Numbered from the stretch's first letter, positions 32,901-43,678 are shown. The stretch is 64,000 bases of DNA from Chinchilla lanigera (GCF_000276665.1 NW_004955480.1:7773200-7837199), one strand, 5' to 3'. Translations and numbers: made by a program. The notes: generated from the sequence alone by a model not told the origin.

Positions 32901-33242
32901 AACAGAGGTTAAAGAGAGTAAATGTTACAGAAGATGGAAAGTGGCAGAATCCAGATAGATACTAATACAGTTTACAGGCTGTTTTATTAGATTTGATGTG
33001 TAGGGGAAGAAAAAGAGAAATGAAGGATTCTCTTAAAGTGCGTGCTCTGAGCAGAAGGAACATAGCGGTGCCCTTACCAAGACCAGGCTAGTGGGTCAAG
33101 GAAGCAAGAACTTTGCTTGTACCCGTTATGTGTGAGGGGCCTGCTTAACTCTCCAGTGGTAATGTTGTGCAAGAAGGAAATATACAGGTCTAGAAGCAAG
33201 GGGAAAAGTCAGGGTCAGAGATACAAATTTAAGAGAGTGTCC

Positions 33243-33641
33243 TGTTAAGGCTCGTATCTAGATGTCCCCTGAAGCCTCATGCGGTCATAGGTAGGGCTTC
33301 TCAGAGGTGGCTGATCCAGGGTACATGCTGCTGGGATCAAGGATATGATGCTGTGATTGATTCACAGTGTGATGCCACAGTTAAGGGTGTGAGTGCTATC
33401 TCCCCTAAAGCCAGGTACTGATAAGATACAAGGGCCAGAAAGAGCTGTGGTCATGGCTTGAGGCTTGTTTCTTGTTCCTTTATTGTTTGATTCTGCGATG
33501 CCCCTGTGCCATGCTGCCCTGCCGTGGAGCCAGCTGCCTATGGACTGAAACATCTACAAATTGTGAACTAAATAAACATTTCCTCCTTTAACTTTGGGTG
33601 TCAGGTATTTTGTCTCAGCAAGGAGAAAAGTAACTAAGACA
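33243..33641 (+). mobile_element. Lineage-specific MaLR-like solo LTR (sense)
   Basis: TGTTAAGGCTCGTATCTAGATGTCCCC at the start and ATGGACTGAAACATCTACAAATTGTG, CTAAATAAACATTTCCTCCTTTAACTTTGGGTGTCAGG and GTAACTAAGACA at the end match the copies at 38.5 and 42.6 kb. An AATAAA signal is preserved at about 33,571. The internal third has a tandem-like rearrangement (TGATGCTGTGATTGATTCACAGTGTGATGCC). No flanking duplication was found. Confidence 0.8.
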
Positions 33642-33667
33642 CTTTGCCATCATCAATAAACAAGGCC

Positions 33668-33882
33668 AGGGCTGGGCATAGTGGCATACCTATAATCTGA
33701 GCTACATAGGTGGCTGGGACTTCAAGATCATGAATCTGAGGCCAGACTAGGGAACTCAAACAAAAATTAAAAAGTGAAAATTATTTAAAAATTTTAATGG
33801 CTGGGGGTGGCTGCGGATGTAGCTGAATGGTAGGCAGAGTCCTGGTTCAATCCCAAATACTGCTCCTACATACCAAAAAAAA
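33668..33882 (+). mobile_element. B1-ID composite SINE (sense)
   Basis: A B1 half (GGCTGGGCATAGTGGCATACC, GAATCTGAGGCCAGACTAGGG) is joined through an A-rich linker to a degenerate ID half (GCTGCGGATGTAGCTGAATGG, CTGGTTCAATCCCAAATACTGC) and a poly(A) tail at 33,874-33,890. Confidence 0.7.
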
Positions 33883-33891
33883 AAAAAAAAA

Positions 33892-35478
33892 CCTCCAAGA
33901 GCACAGTTGTACATATCAGGGACCAGTTATAGCACCCAAGATCACACTCCCATGACCCACCCAGAAGTGTGCTCCATCAATCCCCCAGTTAGCTCCCACA
34001 CCAGTCAGGCTGACAGCCCAGCTTCACTACCACAGTGATACTCAAGAAAATGTTGAAGGTTAAAGAAGGACTCTCTGGAAGGAGGCTGGAGGAGGGCAAA
34101 GGAGAAGGGTGTTTTAGCAGAGTGAAGAAAACGTGGCTTTCAGTAGCACAGAGATACCTAGTAGCATGGCACATTCAAGCAGCTGCAGATATGCAGATCT
34201 ATTTGGAAAGAGGAGAGAGAATAGAGATGAGAATGGAAAGATAGAATGGGGAACAGATCAAGAAAGTTCTCTTTAGCCCTTGCTAAGCAGTTTGATGGGG
34301 AAGAAGACAAAGTCAGTTAGAGAAGTGCTGAGTTTGACATACAAATGGGACATATCCAGAGAGTAACAGAATATGGAAGATCAGAACTCCAGTAACATCA
34401 GGGCAGATCTATATTTTTATTAATATCTCTATCTGCCTATAGTATTTCAAAGACTTCCTCATAAAGATCATCATTGAAGCCATAGAGGTGAATTGAATAT
34501 CAAAGAATTTTAGAATGCATGGAAAAGAACAGAAGAAAAACAGAGTTGCAGGCAATACGCACAGACAGAAGGGGTGGAGTACTCAGTACAGAACACAGCA
34601 AAGAACAGCAGGGACGACTGAGAGCCACTGTCTCCAAAGCCTGGGACAAAGAGGGACTCATGAAGGAGAGTGTGCTTGACAACGCCAGACATCCAGAGAG
34701 GTTAAAGAGAGTAAATGAAAGCACTCATCACATGACATGACCAAAGGGTCGCTTGCTGACCTTTGGGTGAATAATTTAGGAAAAGATGGGGGAATTCAAC
34801 AGCAATAGGTTAGATTGATTTGTGTTAGAGACAAAATAAAAGCAGACAAGGTGGACTTCAAACCTTTGTCACCAAGTCTGTCCCCTTGTCCTGCACGCCC
34901 CCTGTCATTTGTCCTCCTTGACTTGCCCCTTTTCTCCTGGCATTCTGTCTTTCCTCTCTTATTCCCCCCACTGTCTGCTGCCTCTGTATGGTCCTATGTC
35001 TTGCCAGAAACAATCCTAGCATTCAGCCCACTAGGAAGCTCTGAACAGAATCATCAAGTAGATAGGCAAATAGGCCAAGGGTTACCTTGATGAAAAAGCT
35101 TCTGTACAAGGAGATTATCTTAAGGACACATTTGACTGGAAGAATTTGCTCCAAACAGTGGTCATCTCCCAGGAGTGTGGCAAGTTGGACTTTGTGGATG
35201 AGGATGCTTTTTCATTTTTACTGTAAACACATATATACCATGTTTTTGTTTAAGGTGGTGGGAGTTGTTGTTTTATCAATTTTAAAATGTTGATTTTTCA
35301 AATTTTACACATATTTGTCAAAAAGTAAAGTAAAAGAAGTGCCTCCCCACTCTTATAATCTGCCGAAGTACCATTTGGCTAGGACCATTTATATTTCTTC
35401 TTTCTTTATGTTCTCCTCTGATAGTTCTTTGGCAGCCAGAATTAACTCAATGGAAATCTTGGCAAACTCTCAAGTCAG
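33892..35478. other. Unassigned non-coding stretch
   Basis: No confident repeat or exon. Opposed frames of 60-91 codons near 34,500-35,090 look random. Confidence 0.35.
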
Positions 35479-35479
35479 A

Positions 35480-35830
35480 CATTTGTTCTCTTTAATGTCA
35501 GGGCCATATCTAGATTGTTTTCCTGTACCAATCAGTATCTGGCTTTTAATGCAATTGGATCTTTGCATATCCAAAAACCACTTATGCAAATTAAAACAAT
35601 GACTCCACTCAATAAACTGGGGATGATAACCACAGTTATTATGAGACTAAGTGAAGCTAATCAAAGCTCCATCTTCATAATTTTCTTTTTCAAGACCAAC
35701 AGCTGAAACAAGTGGAATCAGGAAGGGAATAATTGGCCACTTAGTATAATCCTTGCTATTCATAATGGAAATAAACAGCATAAATAGCAAACAAATTAAC
35801 TGCTTCTCCCTCTGAGTCAATCAATTACTA
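35480..35830. promoter_or_regulatory. Candidate conserved non-coding enhancer block
   Basis: A repeat-free AT-rich block with two POU octamer matches: TTTGCAT (reverse, 35,562-35,568) and perfect ATGCAAAT (35,584-35,591), followed by ATTAAAAC, GCTAATCAAAG, GGAATAATTGGCC and CAATCAATTACTAAG cores. No open frame of note. The regulatory role is inference from motif density and the absence of decayed repeats. Confidence 0.3.
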
Positions 35831-35839
35831 AGTTTTGAC

Positions 35840-36475
35840 AACTCCACTTCCTGAATGTTTTTCTTCTTCACTGACTTTTCCATCTTTTTTCTCCTTCTGT
35901 GGACCAGGACACCAGCCACCCAGTTTCTATTTTTGTTTCTATTTTTGTTCCTCTTAAATGCAATATTCCACACAAGTCACCAAAATGAATTCTCTAATGC
36001 CAAAATCAAACTGTCATCTTGCTTAACACGTTGGGTGACCCTTAAAGTGTCATGGGACAGTTTCACTGCCCTGCGCAAGATCGTCGGTTGCTGGTATCCT
36101 ACTGGTGAATCTTAGTCTGAGTTTCATCTCACACTCATAGTGGCAAAATAGAGCTTTCTTGCCTGGAGTTGGGTTGTTGTGTGGAATTCGAGTCACCGCC
36201 AGGCTCTCCTCTCTCTTGTGGTGAGTTTGCCATTGGGGACTTTCATGTCCTCTTGCCTCATTGCATCAAGTTCAGCACCACTATAGTCCACTGTGGCAGG
36301 CTTTCCTAATTTTAGCATTTAGTAGGAAGAGCCTTTCCAGAAGGCTTTCGAGATTCTTATGCAAATATATCTAATCCTTCACTAAACTTCTGAAAACTGA
36401 GAAGAAGCCCTTGCTACATCACAAGTTTAAAAAAAAAGTTTGTGCTTCATTTCCAAAGTCAAGACACAACTTAAT
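35840..36475. other. Unassigned non-coding stretch
   Basis: No recognised repeat or exon. Confidence 0.35.
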
Positions 36476-36481
36476 TCATTT

Positions 36482-36648
36482 TTTGTTTTGTATTGTTTTT
36501 GGTTTGTTTGTTTGTTTGTTTTGAGACAGTATCTCGCTATGTAGCACAGGCTGGAACTCGCTTATGTAGCCCTCAAACTCATGGTGATCCTCCTGCCTCA
36601 GCCTCCTGAGTGCTGAGATTACAGGCACACACCACCACACCCAGCTCA
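36482..36648 (-). mobile_element. B1 SINE (antisense)
   Basis: TTTTGAGACAGTATCTCGCTATGTAGC, CAGGCTGGAACTCGCTTATGTAGCCCTCAAACTC, GATCCTCCTGCCTCAGCCTCCTGAGTGCTGAGATTACAGGC and CACCACACCCAGC give a full B1 in reverse, with a GTTT-rich tail at 36,500-36,520. The repeated GGAACTCGC/GTAGCCCTCAAACTC block is consistent with the known internal 29-base duplication of B1. Confidence 0.9.
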
Positions 36649-36654
36649 ATTCTT

Positions 36655-37649
36655 TTTATAAGGAATGGTGCACCATTATGACATTCTGCATTCACCTCTT
36701 AATAAAACTTTATGTCATGATGCACACTATGACATGAAAATAATCCAATTTATATAAAATGCAACTCACTACAAATATGCACATATCTTATAGCTGCACA
36801 TCTCTCCTTAGAAATTACTTTTCTGGCAATATCCCCTAATAATGTTATTGCTATTTTATTTGTGACCTAATAAATCATTTCCTGGGGTCAGTAGCATTGA
36901 GATCAGAAACTTCTCTAACTCTAGCCAGAATCCAAGTGAACTTCAATGAATCAATTATTTTTTATGCTAGACTTCTGAAAGAAGGAAGCAAAGAAGCTGC
37001 TAAGTGTGGATCTGTCAGAGACCAATCTCACGAGCTGTTAAACGGCTCCTGTATCTGTAGAATTCAGTCATACAAATGCACAGAAATATCCATCTGTAGT
37101 TCTTAGGGTCTATCAATATTTTGGGGGAAAGATTTTCAAACTTGTCACATTCAAACCCTTTCATGCTACTTCTGGAAGATCTTACCACAGACATCCTGAC
37201 AACTAGCAAGGTATGGTATTTCTAAAGATCCTTAAATATGTAAAAATACAAACACCAGCCACATGTATGTCTTCAAGTCCTTCCACTCTTCTGAGGCCAT
37301 GCAGTCTTCAAAGTCCAAGCTACAGCAGACAGACATTTAAGGACATTAAGTAGCTCCAAAACATCTAGAAGGGCCAAAGAGTCCTGTGTGAGAGCTATGT
37401 AGCTTGGCAAAATGAAATCCAACTTAGGTGACAAGTTGGTTTGAGATTATGTGACATTGTCAGGAAAGACTAAGAAAACTTTGGGTCCTTCTTCATATTA
37501 TAGGGTTTTTTGCAAATAGAAATCTTGCAACTGAATGCCCCCTCTTTCCTTGGCTTTCAAAAAATACATCCTTCAATCATTAGTCCTGACAGTACCTTCC
37601 TAATAAGGCTTGGCAGCTTCCACCTCCTTTTTGGAATCATCTTGTTTAT
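36655..37649. other. Unassigned non-coding stretch
   Basis: No recognised repeat or exon. Confidence 0.35.
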
Positions 37650-37654
37650 GTGGG

Positions 37655-38045
37655 TGTAATGGTTGATACATTGTGTCAACTTGAGAAGTTCAGAAGCTTC
37701 ACTAAGTAACTCGGCAGGGGGCCAGAGTCTTCACTTTGTAAATATCCTCAGCTTGTGCAAGAGGAGGGCAGGAGATGGTGTGGGTATAAAGGATCCACCC
37801 TAGGGCAGGTAACCTGCATACAATATAAGACAGGAAAAGAGGCTTGTTCTCCTCTCTTTTGCTCTTGTTGCTTTTGCTGTCTTCTGTGGCCATGAACTTT
37901 TGCCCTTCTGCCATGCCACCCTGCCTTGCAGCCAGCTGATTATGGACTGAAACTTCCACAAATTATGTGCTAAATAAATCTTTCCTTCCTTAATTTTGGG
38001 TGTCAGGTATTTTGCCCCAGTAATGAGAGAAAATGAATTAAGGCA
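37655..38045 (+). mobile_element. MaLR-like solo LTR (sense), mosaic, with 5-bp target duplication
   Basis: Starts TGTAATGGTTGATACATTGTG and ends AATTAAGGCA, with ATGGACTGAAACTTCCACAAATTATG, CTAAATAAATCTTTCCTTCC and TTTTGGGTGTCAGG in the 3' half. GTGGG is repeated exactly at 37,650-37,654 and 38,046-38,050. The 3' half is the lineage-specific family; the 5' half differs from the 42.6-kb copy and includes a TGTCAACTTGA motif, so this is either a subfamily or a recombinant. Confidence 0.9.
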
Positions 38046-38050
38046 GTGGG

Positions 38051-38457
38051 ATAAACTTCATAAAACCTGGGTAGGAATTCTAAATGAATAATTTGAGTAA
38101 AACTCATAACATATCACCATAGCAAACTATTGCTAGAACTGTATCACTAGAACTTATTAAGTACACTGTGGATTATCAAAAAAATGTTTACTACTTAACT
38201 ACTTCAAGGTATAATGTCTTCAGTCTTTACACATCCAAGTCATCATTCATTTAATATCCTAAGATTGCCTGAGCTCCATACCAGAAACATTGGGAACGTG
38301 TAACCACCTTCCTCCCCTGAATACAGATCCACCCACACACACACCAGTGAGCACACTTTTCCCATTCCCATGTCAGCATCTCCATGGCACCCAAGTGAGG
38401 TTGTGTCCTCTGAGCACCCTCTGTCCCCACTTATTTGCTCCCAGATAATAGGTGTAA
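38051..38457. other. Unassigned non-coding stretch
   Basis: No recognised repeat or exon. Confidence 0.35.
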
Positions 38458-38516
38458 CAGATTGTTGTAGCTTGTATCTAGATGTCCCCCCAAAGCCTCA
38501 TGCCCTCATAGGTGGG

Positions 38517-38879
38517 TGTCTTGGTTACTTTTCTCTTGTTGCTGGGACAAAATACCTGATGCCCAAAATTAAGGAAGGAAAGGTTTATTTCGCTTACAGT
38601 TTGTGGAGGTTTCAGTCCATACTTGGCAGATTACAAGGCAGACTGGCACATGGCAGAGAGCTACAGCTCATGATGGCAGAACACAGCAAAGCAACAAGAC
38701 ACACACAAGGGAGGAATGGGGGAGGAATGGCCTCAAGTAGTCTCTTCCTCTCCCTTACATATGCAAACTATCCACCCCAGGGTGGGTGTAGCTCTCATAC
38801 CCATAATCAATCAAACTCTAAAAGCCTGCCCCATGGCCACATGAGGCTTTGGGGGGACACACAGACACAAATCATAACA
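38517..38879 (-). mobile_element. Nested MaLR-like solo LTR (antisense) with 5-bp target duplication
   Basis: Starts TGTCTTGGTTACTTTTCTC and ends AAATCATAACA, with GTTGCTGGGACAAAATACCTG and TTTCGCTTACAGTTTGTGGAGGTTTCAGTCC. The duplicated target GTGGG lies at 38,512-38,516 and 38,880-38,884. Removing the insert restores the outer LTR's CATAGGTGGGGGCTTT-like order found in the 42.6-kb copy. Confidence 0.95.
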
Positions 38880-39028
38880 GTGGGGCTTTCTGGAGGTGGC
38901 TGTATCTATGGTGTGTGATAACTAAATTGATTTAGCATAGTTCTGGGTATGGATAATGGAAGACCCACCCTGGATGTGGGTGGTACCAATCAATAGTTTG
39001 TAGCCTGGATAGGCTAAAAGGGAAAGGC

Positions 39029-39095
39029 AGACTGCTACTGCTACTGCTACTGCTACTGCTACTGCTACTGCTACTGCTACTGCTACTGCTGCTGC
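39029..39095. repeat. (CTACTG)n / CTG-type microsatellite
   Basis: About nine near-perfect units of CTGCTACTG followed by CTGCTGCTG. It lies within the outer LTR. On the minus strand the reading frame is a serine-only run, a by-product and not a protein. Confidence 0.95.
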
Positions 39096-39294
39096 TTCTT
39101 TGTTGCTGCCTCCTGCCTACCCTGCCATGGGCTATTTCTCCTCTGTGAGGTCTCTCTGCCATGCTGCTCTTCCTTGGAGCCAACCAACTATGGACTAAAA
39201 TCCCTACCAATTGTGAGCTGAAATAAACCTTTCCTCCTTTACCTTGTGGGTATCAGGTATTTTAACTCAGCAACAAGAAAAGTAACTAAGACAT

Positions 39295-40145
39295 GGATGC
39301 TATTGTTTGTTTTCTTCATCGGAGATCACGTCACCCTAAATGGAGCTGCTCCATCCAGGAGACTATGATTTTACCAATTCCCTTCAGAGAAAACAAGATC
39401 CAATGACTGACAGGTACAAGGTTTAAAATCATACCCTTTTTCCAAAGAGACCACCTCTCTGAGGCAATTCTTCTTCCAAAGAGCTTGAGGCCCACATTAG
39501 CCCCCAGCCAAACCCACTTCCACAGGAAAAAGAGTTTGGTAGACTTTTGCTCCTGGAGGGTACTATTAATCAACACAGAAGGGCAACACTTTAGATTTGA
39601 GTGTCAGCACCACATTGCTAAAAGATTAATCACCTTCTGGATATGCAGCCCTCTTCTCTATGCAGGGATTTGTAACCAAAGAGGAAAACATCACATCTAT
39701 TTCCATATAATAGGGCTTTGAGTCTGCTCTTTCTCAACTGTGTCTCAAGGAGAGAAGCAGTCTCCACGAGGACAAAAAGAACTTAGAATTGGCACTTACA
39801 TTAAAAAATTTCTTAAATATGTTGAGACACAAAGCATAGGATCCAAAAAATTAAACTGTTATAGATTCACACTGTCCCAAGCTCAACCACAGTCATGCAC
39901 AAACTAAACCATATTTTACTCAGTCCTTTAGGGATTCTGGTAAGAAGCCATGTATGTGAACACAAGAAAGTTCTTGGGGAGTCCAGATGTGCAAGAAGTG
40001 TGGGTGGCATAGGGTAGATGCCCATTCAGGCTGCCACATGGGTGGGTGGGCTAAGTTGGAGACATACACAGATTGCCATGGGAGTAAAGAGTCGCAAGTA
40101 GTCAACATTATATGCTGAGGAGAGGAAAGTCAGCAGTTTTCACTG
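39295..40145. other. Unassigned non-coding stretch
   Basis: No recognised repeat or exon. Confidence 0.35.
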
Positions 40146-40149
40146 AGTG

Positions 40150-40460
40150 TGTGACATCTGATCTGTGCTTGAGAGGATCAGAAGTGGGTTAGCAAGAAGC
40201 AAAGAAGAGGGAAATCCCAGGCAGAGAATCACTAATGGCACAAAGGTGTGGATGTAGATGGCAGATCCAGGACTCAGAAAGCACAGGCTGCCCGCAGGGG
40301 TGTGGCAGGAGATGAGAATGGAATCCACTCCAGAAGGTCTAGAGGACTATGGAAATTGTTCCAGCAGGGAGTGCTTTGTGTTATACAGACCAGCCTATCT
40401 TCCATGTGAGGAGCAGAGAAGAGAGAAGAGAAAGCAGTGAAACCAGTCAGGAGGCTTTTG
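40150..40460 (-). mobile_element. L2 LINE fragment (antisense)
   Basis: GGAAATCCCAGGCAGAGAATCACTAATGGCACAAAGG and AGTGAAACCAGTCAGGAGGCTTTTGCAGTG match the antisense L2 3' region ('attccaggcagagggaacagcaagtgcaaagg', 'agaccagttaggaggctattgcagt'). Confidence 0.5.
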
Positions 40461-40464
40461 CAGT

Positions 40465-40680
40465 GTTACATGCTGCTCAGTGTGTAGTTAGTTAGCGCAT
40501 GCCCAGCACCATTCTAAGCATTTTATACATTTTTTTTTACTTAATACTCACTTTGAATGTGACAAATACTCATGTATTTCAAATGGAAGGAGGAAGCTGA
40601 GCCACAGTAGTTTAAGTTTCATGGGCAGTCACCCCTGGTAAATGCAGAACAATGAATCGGGGGGTCTGGCTTCCGAGTCT
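40465..40680 (-). mobile_element. MIR SINE (antisense)
   Basis: CCAGCACCATTCTAAGCATTTTATACATT, CTTAATACTCACTTTG, GGAGGAAGCTGAGCCACAG and GGGTCTGGCTTCCGAGTCTACAGG are in the order of the antisense MIR consensus. Confidence 0.65.
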
Positions 40681-40689
40681 ACAGGCTTT

Positions 40690-41138
40690 CTGTTCCTCAG
40701 TCTTGAATCTCCAAGAGACACATTCTGGGGCTATCCTTAGGCAGTGGTAACTGGGATAGAGAAAAGAGAACAAAACCAATGGTACTTCAGGGAGATGACA
40801 GGTGAGACAAATATCGAAGCAAAAATAACTAGATTTCCAGTTTCAGTAAACCAGGAAAATGTCTTAGAATTAATGAGAGGGAAGCAGCAGCTTCAGGGAT
40901 GAATAACCAGGGTGAAGCAAGCCAAGTTGGTAGAGATTGACACACTTCCTAATCCCATGTTCAAAGCCTCACCGCTTTCCCTTGTCAGTGATAGGACAAT
41001 CTCTCCCATCGTCCACAACTCATTGTCATAATACCTGCTCTCTTTTGCTCTGACAAAATCTGTTCTAAAGAAAGTTTCTGGTACAGATGCTGTTCATACA
41101 ATGATATCACTGACTTCTCTCTCCTGGGTGGCTCTGAT
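40690..41138. other. Unassigned non-coding stretch
   Basis: No recognised repeat or exon. Confidence 0.35.
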
Positions 41139-41140
41139 CT

Positions 41141-41552
41141 TGCCTAAGTTACTTTCTTCTTGCTGGGACAAAACACCTGACATCCACAAGTTAAAATAGG
41201 AAAGGTTCGTTTTAGCTCACAGTTTGTAGAGGTTTCAGCCCACCATCAGCTGGCTCCAAGGCAGGGTGCTATAGCAGAGAAGATACAGTTCATGGTGTGG
41301 CAGGCAGGAAGTAGCACACCTTTCTTCTTCCTTCCCTTTTTACTCCATATGGGCTACAAGCCTTTTGGTTGGTGCCACCCACACTCAGGGTGAGTCTTTC
41401 TTTTCAGTAAATCCATCATCCACATCCAGAACTGTACTAAGCTGATCAGTGGACTAAAGCAGTATCACACACCCATGATTCAGTCACTCCCCAAAAGCCC
41501 CATCTACGAACTCATGAGGCTTTGGTGGGACATGTAGATATAAGCCACAACA
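41141..41552 (-). mobile_element. Lineage-specific MaLR-like solo LTR (antisense)
   Basis: Opens TGCCTAAGTTACTTTCTTCTTGC, then GGGACAAAACACCTGACATCC, TCACAGTTTGTAGAGGTTTCAGCCC, and closes CATGTAGATATAAGCCACAACA. GATCT before and GATAT after it are near-identical flanks (4 of 5), compatible with a decayed 5-bp target duplication. Confidence 0.85.
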
Positions 41553-41554
41553 GA

Positions 41555-42160
41555 TATTTATTAAATGAGACTCTTTGCCTTTTGTCAAAAGAATTAGTAA
41601 AAATAAAGAGAATGTGTTGGACAGACTCTCCAGTATTCACGAAGCCCCTACCCTGCCTAAGATAGTCAGCCCTACTTCCCATGACAAAACCTGAAATAGA
41701 AACATATTGGGTCTCCCATTAATTCAACAGCTGTTGGTTGGACTGGGGTACTTCTCAAAGTGTTTCATAGGACACAAAAAGCCATACAGAATAGAGATGC
41801 CTTGGGAGCTTGTAAGCTAATTCCCTAAAACTTCCAAGTCTTCTTTCAAAATATTCCTTTTAAGAGAATTATTTAAAGAATCAAGCACCTCTCTGTTTTC
41901 CTTCACCCTTCCCTTTTTCACTCTCTCTCTCTCTTTCCTGTCTTCTTGCCCTAACTCCTAGTTATTTTTATCAAAAGAAAGTGGAAGAAGAAAAACTGAG
42001 GCACAATACAAATTTTGAAGAGTTTATTTGAGCAAACAGTAATGCATGAATTGCTGGAAACACCAAACCAAAAGAAGTTTGGGGGTTTCATCAAAATGCT
42101 ACGAACAGGGTTTAGTTATTGTTGCTTTTATTGTTGTAATTGTTATTGTTGTTGTTGTAG
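41555..42160. other. Unassigned non-coding stretch
   Basis: No recognised repeat or exon. It includes a short (TC)n run at 41,920-41,937 and a TTG-rich run around 42,118-42,160. Confidence 0.35.
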
Positions 42161-42164
42161 TCAT

Positions 42165-42240
42165 GTCAGTGGTGTGTAGGACCTCAAACATACTATATTA
42201 GGTAAGCTCTCTACCACTGAGCTACAATTCCAGCTGCAGA
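42165..42240 (-). mobile_element. Degenerate ID-type SINE (antisense)
   Basis: TAGGTAAGCTCTCTACCACTGAGCTACAATTCCAGCTGC is the reverse of an ID A-box region (GCAGCTGGAATTGTAGCTCAGTGGTAGAGAGCTTACC), preceded by an ACCTCAAACATACTATA body. Old and truncated; it may be the ID half of a composite element. Confidence 0.6.
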
Positions 42241-42241
42241 A

Positions 42242-42592
42242 CAGGCTTTTATAAAGTGGATATGGAAATAAAGAAAATACTTGATTGGTTATAGCTATTG
42301 CCTATTTGGTTTGTCCCCGACAAGTCCCTCGTTATATGAGTTTAAATTAGGTGGCTGCTTCTGACTGGTTGAAACTAAGTTTGGTTTTTCTGTAATACAA
42401 GCATTTAAAGTAATGATCCAATTTAAGTTTTGATTATGTTTGTGACTCAAGCAAAGTTATGGTTATTTTCAAGGCCTAACTGACTTTATTGGCTCAGGGA
42501 TTTCTCAAGCTGGTCTCTATTTTAATTTGCTTTGACAATTGCTCACTTTAGTTATCCTCTGAGCCAACTGAGAATGTGACCAAACACATTCA
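42242..42592. other. Unassigned non-coding stretch
   Basis: No recognised repeat or exon. Confidence 0.35.
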
Positions 42593-42597
42593 GTCAC

Positions 42598-42993
42598 TGT
42601 TATGGTTTGTATCTAGATGTTCCCCAAAGCCTCATGCAGTCATAGGTGGGGGCTTTATCAGAGGTGGGTGGACCTAGAGTGTGTGATGCTGGGATTAAGG
42701 ATGTGATTACTAAATCAGTCCACTGATTGGTTTGGTACCACCCTAATCCTGGTATCTTACATAGAGTATAAAAGGGGCAGAAAGAAGCTGCTAAGCTGCA
42801 TTGGTTGCTTCTGTTGTCTTCTACCTGCAATGAACTGTTTCTCCTCTGCAATGTCCTCTCCCATGCCACCCTGCCTTGGAGCCAGCCAGTTATGGACTGA
42901 AACTTCTAGAAACTGTGAGCTAAATAAACCTTTCCTCCTTTAACTTTGGGTGTTAGCTATTTTGTCTCAGCAATGAGAAAAGTAACTAAGATA
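42598..42993 (+). mobile_element. Lineage-specific MaLR-like solo LTR (sense) with 5-bp target duplication
   Basis: Best-preserved copy. Starts TGTTATGGTTTGTATCTAGATG and runs through TCCCCAAAGCCTCATGCAG, TTGGAGCCAGCCAGTTATGG, CTAAATAAACCTTTCC and GTAACTAAGATA. The target duplication GTCAC is exact at 42,593-42,597 and 42,994-42,998. TG...(C/T)A ends and a 5-bp duplication fit the ERVL-MaLR group. Confidence 0.95.
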
Positions 42994-42999
42994 GTCACT

Positions 43000-43665
43000 A
43001 CACTGGGGGAGTGGACATCGTCACTGGGGCAGAGTCATGTGGATGTTATCATCATCAATAGTTGCATGGGGACAGAAGTTGATATTGTCACTGTCATCAG
43101 TAACTGTATGGCCATCACTGTTCAAGGGGACTGAGTTCCTCACGCTGTCTAATCCAGATGGCAATCATCTGATGTGTGAGTGAATGCTGGGAGAGCATCT
43201 AAAACCTGTAGGAGGACACCATGTAGCAAAAGGAAGGATAGTGACTAAAAAGAATTGAAAGCTCCCTGGAGCAGAAATTCCTAGAAGCTGAATTTATAGA
43301 AATAATATCACCTGATGCTAAAACACTTGTATATATTCTTTTAAATCTTTTCAATTTTTGACAGTTCCTAATAACTGTATATACCTTACACTTTTGAATG
43401 ACTAGCGTGTTTGAAACTCATCTACTTTAAAAATCTTCATATGCAAAGCTAAAGAGCTGAGTTTGTAAAGCTTAAAGAAAAGCAATATTGCCACGAAAGT
43501 TTTTTTTTATAAAGTCTTAGAGACATTACTAATAGCCTCTTCTAATTCAGAAATGCCATTGGAAGGAACCAATCCCAGAACTACATGTATTGAGAGGGCT
43601 AGTAGGGCTTGGATTTCTCTTAGGAGTTAGTTTATGGACAAACGAACGCAAGTTAATGGTTTGAT
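43000..43665. other. Unassigned non-coding stretch
   Basis: Only loose internal similarity is seen: around 43,010-43,125 the motif GTCACTGGGGCAG / GTCACTGTCATCAG / CATCACTGTTCAAG with GATGTTATCATC / GATATTGTCACTG looks like a degenerate minisatellite. No exon is supported. Confidence 0.35.
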
Positions 43666-43678
43666 TTGCAGAGCAGAT

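Larger units (their letters stand above)
38463..39293 (+). mobile_element. MaLR-like LTR (sense) carrying a nested LTR
   Basis: The outer element opens TGTTGTAGCTTGTATCTAGATG and closes AAGTAACTAAGACA. It continues GGGGCTTTCTGGAGGTGGCTG after the insertion, through CTTGGAGCCAACCAACTATGGACTAAAATCCC and AGCTGAAATAAACCTTTCC. A related LTR at 38,517-38,879 sits in it in reverse, and a CTG/CTACTG microsatellite expands its middle. Flanks CAGAT and TGGAT are only a partial match (3 of 5). Confidence 0.9.

Noticed and set aside
38370..38918. 182-codon plus-strand frame
   Set aside because: It spans the junction of the nested LTRs; sequence is wholly explained by the repeats.
38932..39210. Minus-strand frame with a long serine run
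   Set aside because: Translation of a CTG/CTACTG microsatellite within an LTR.
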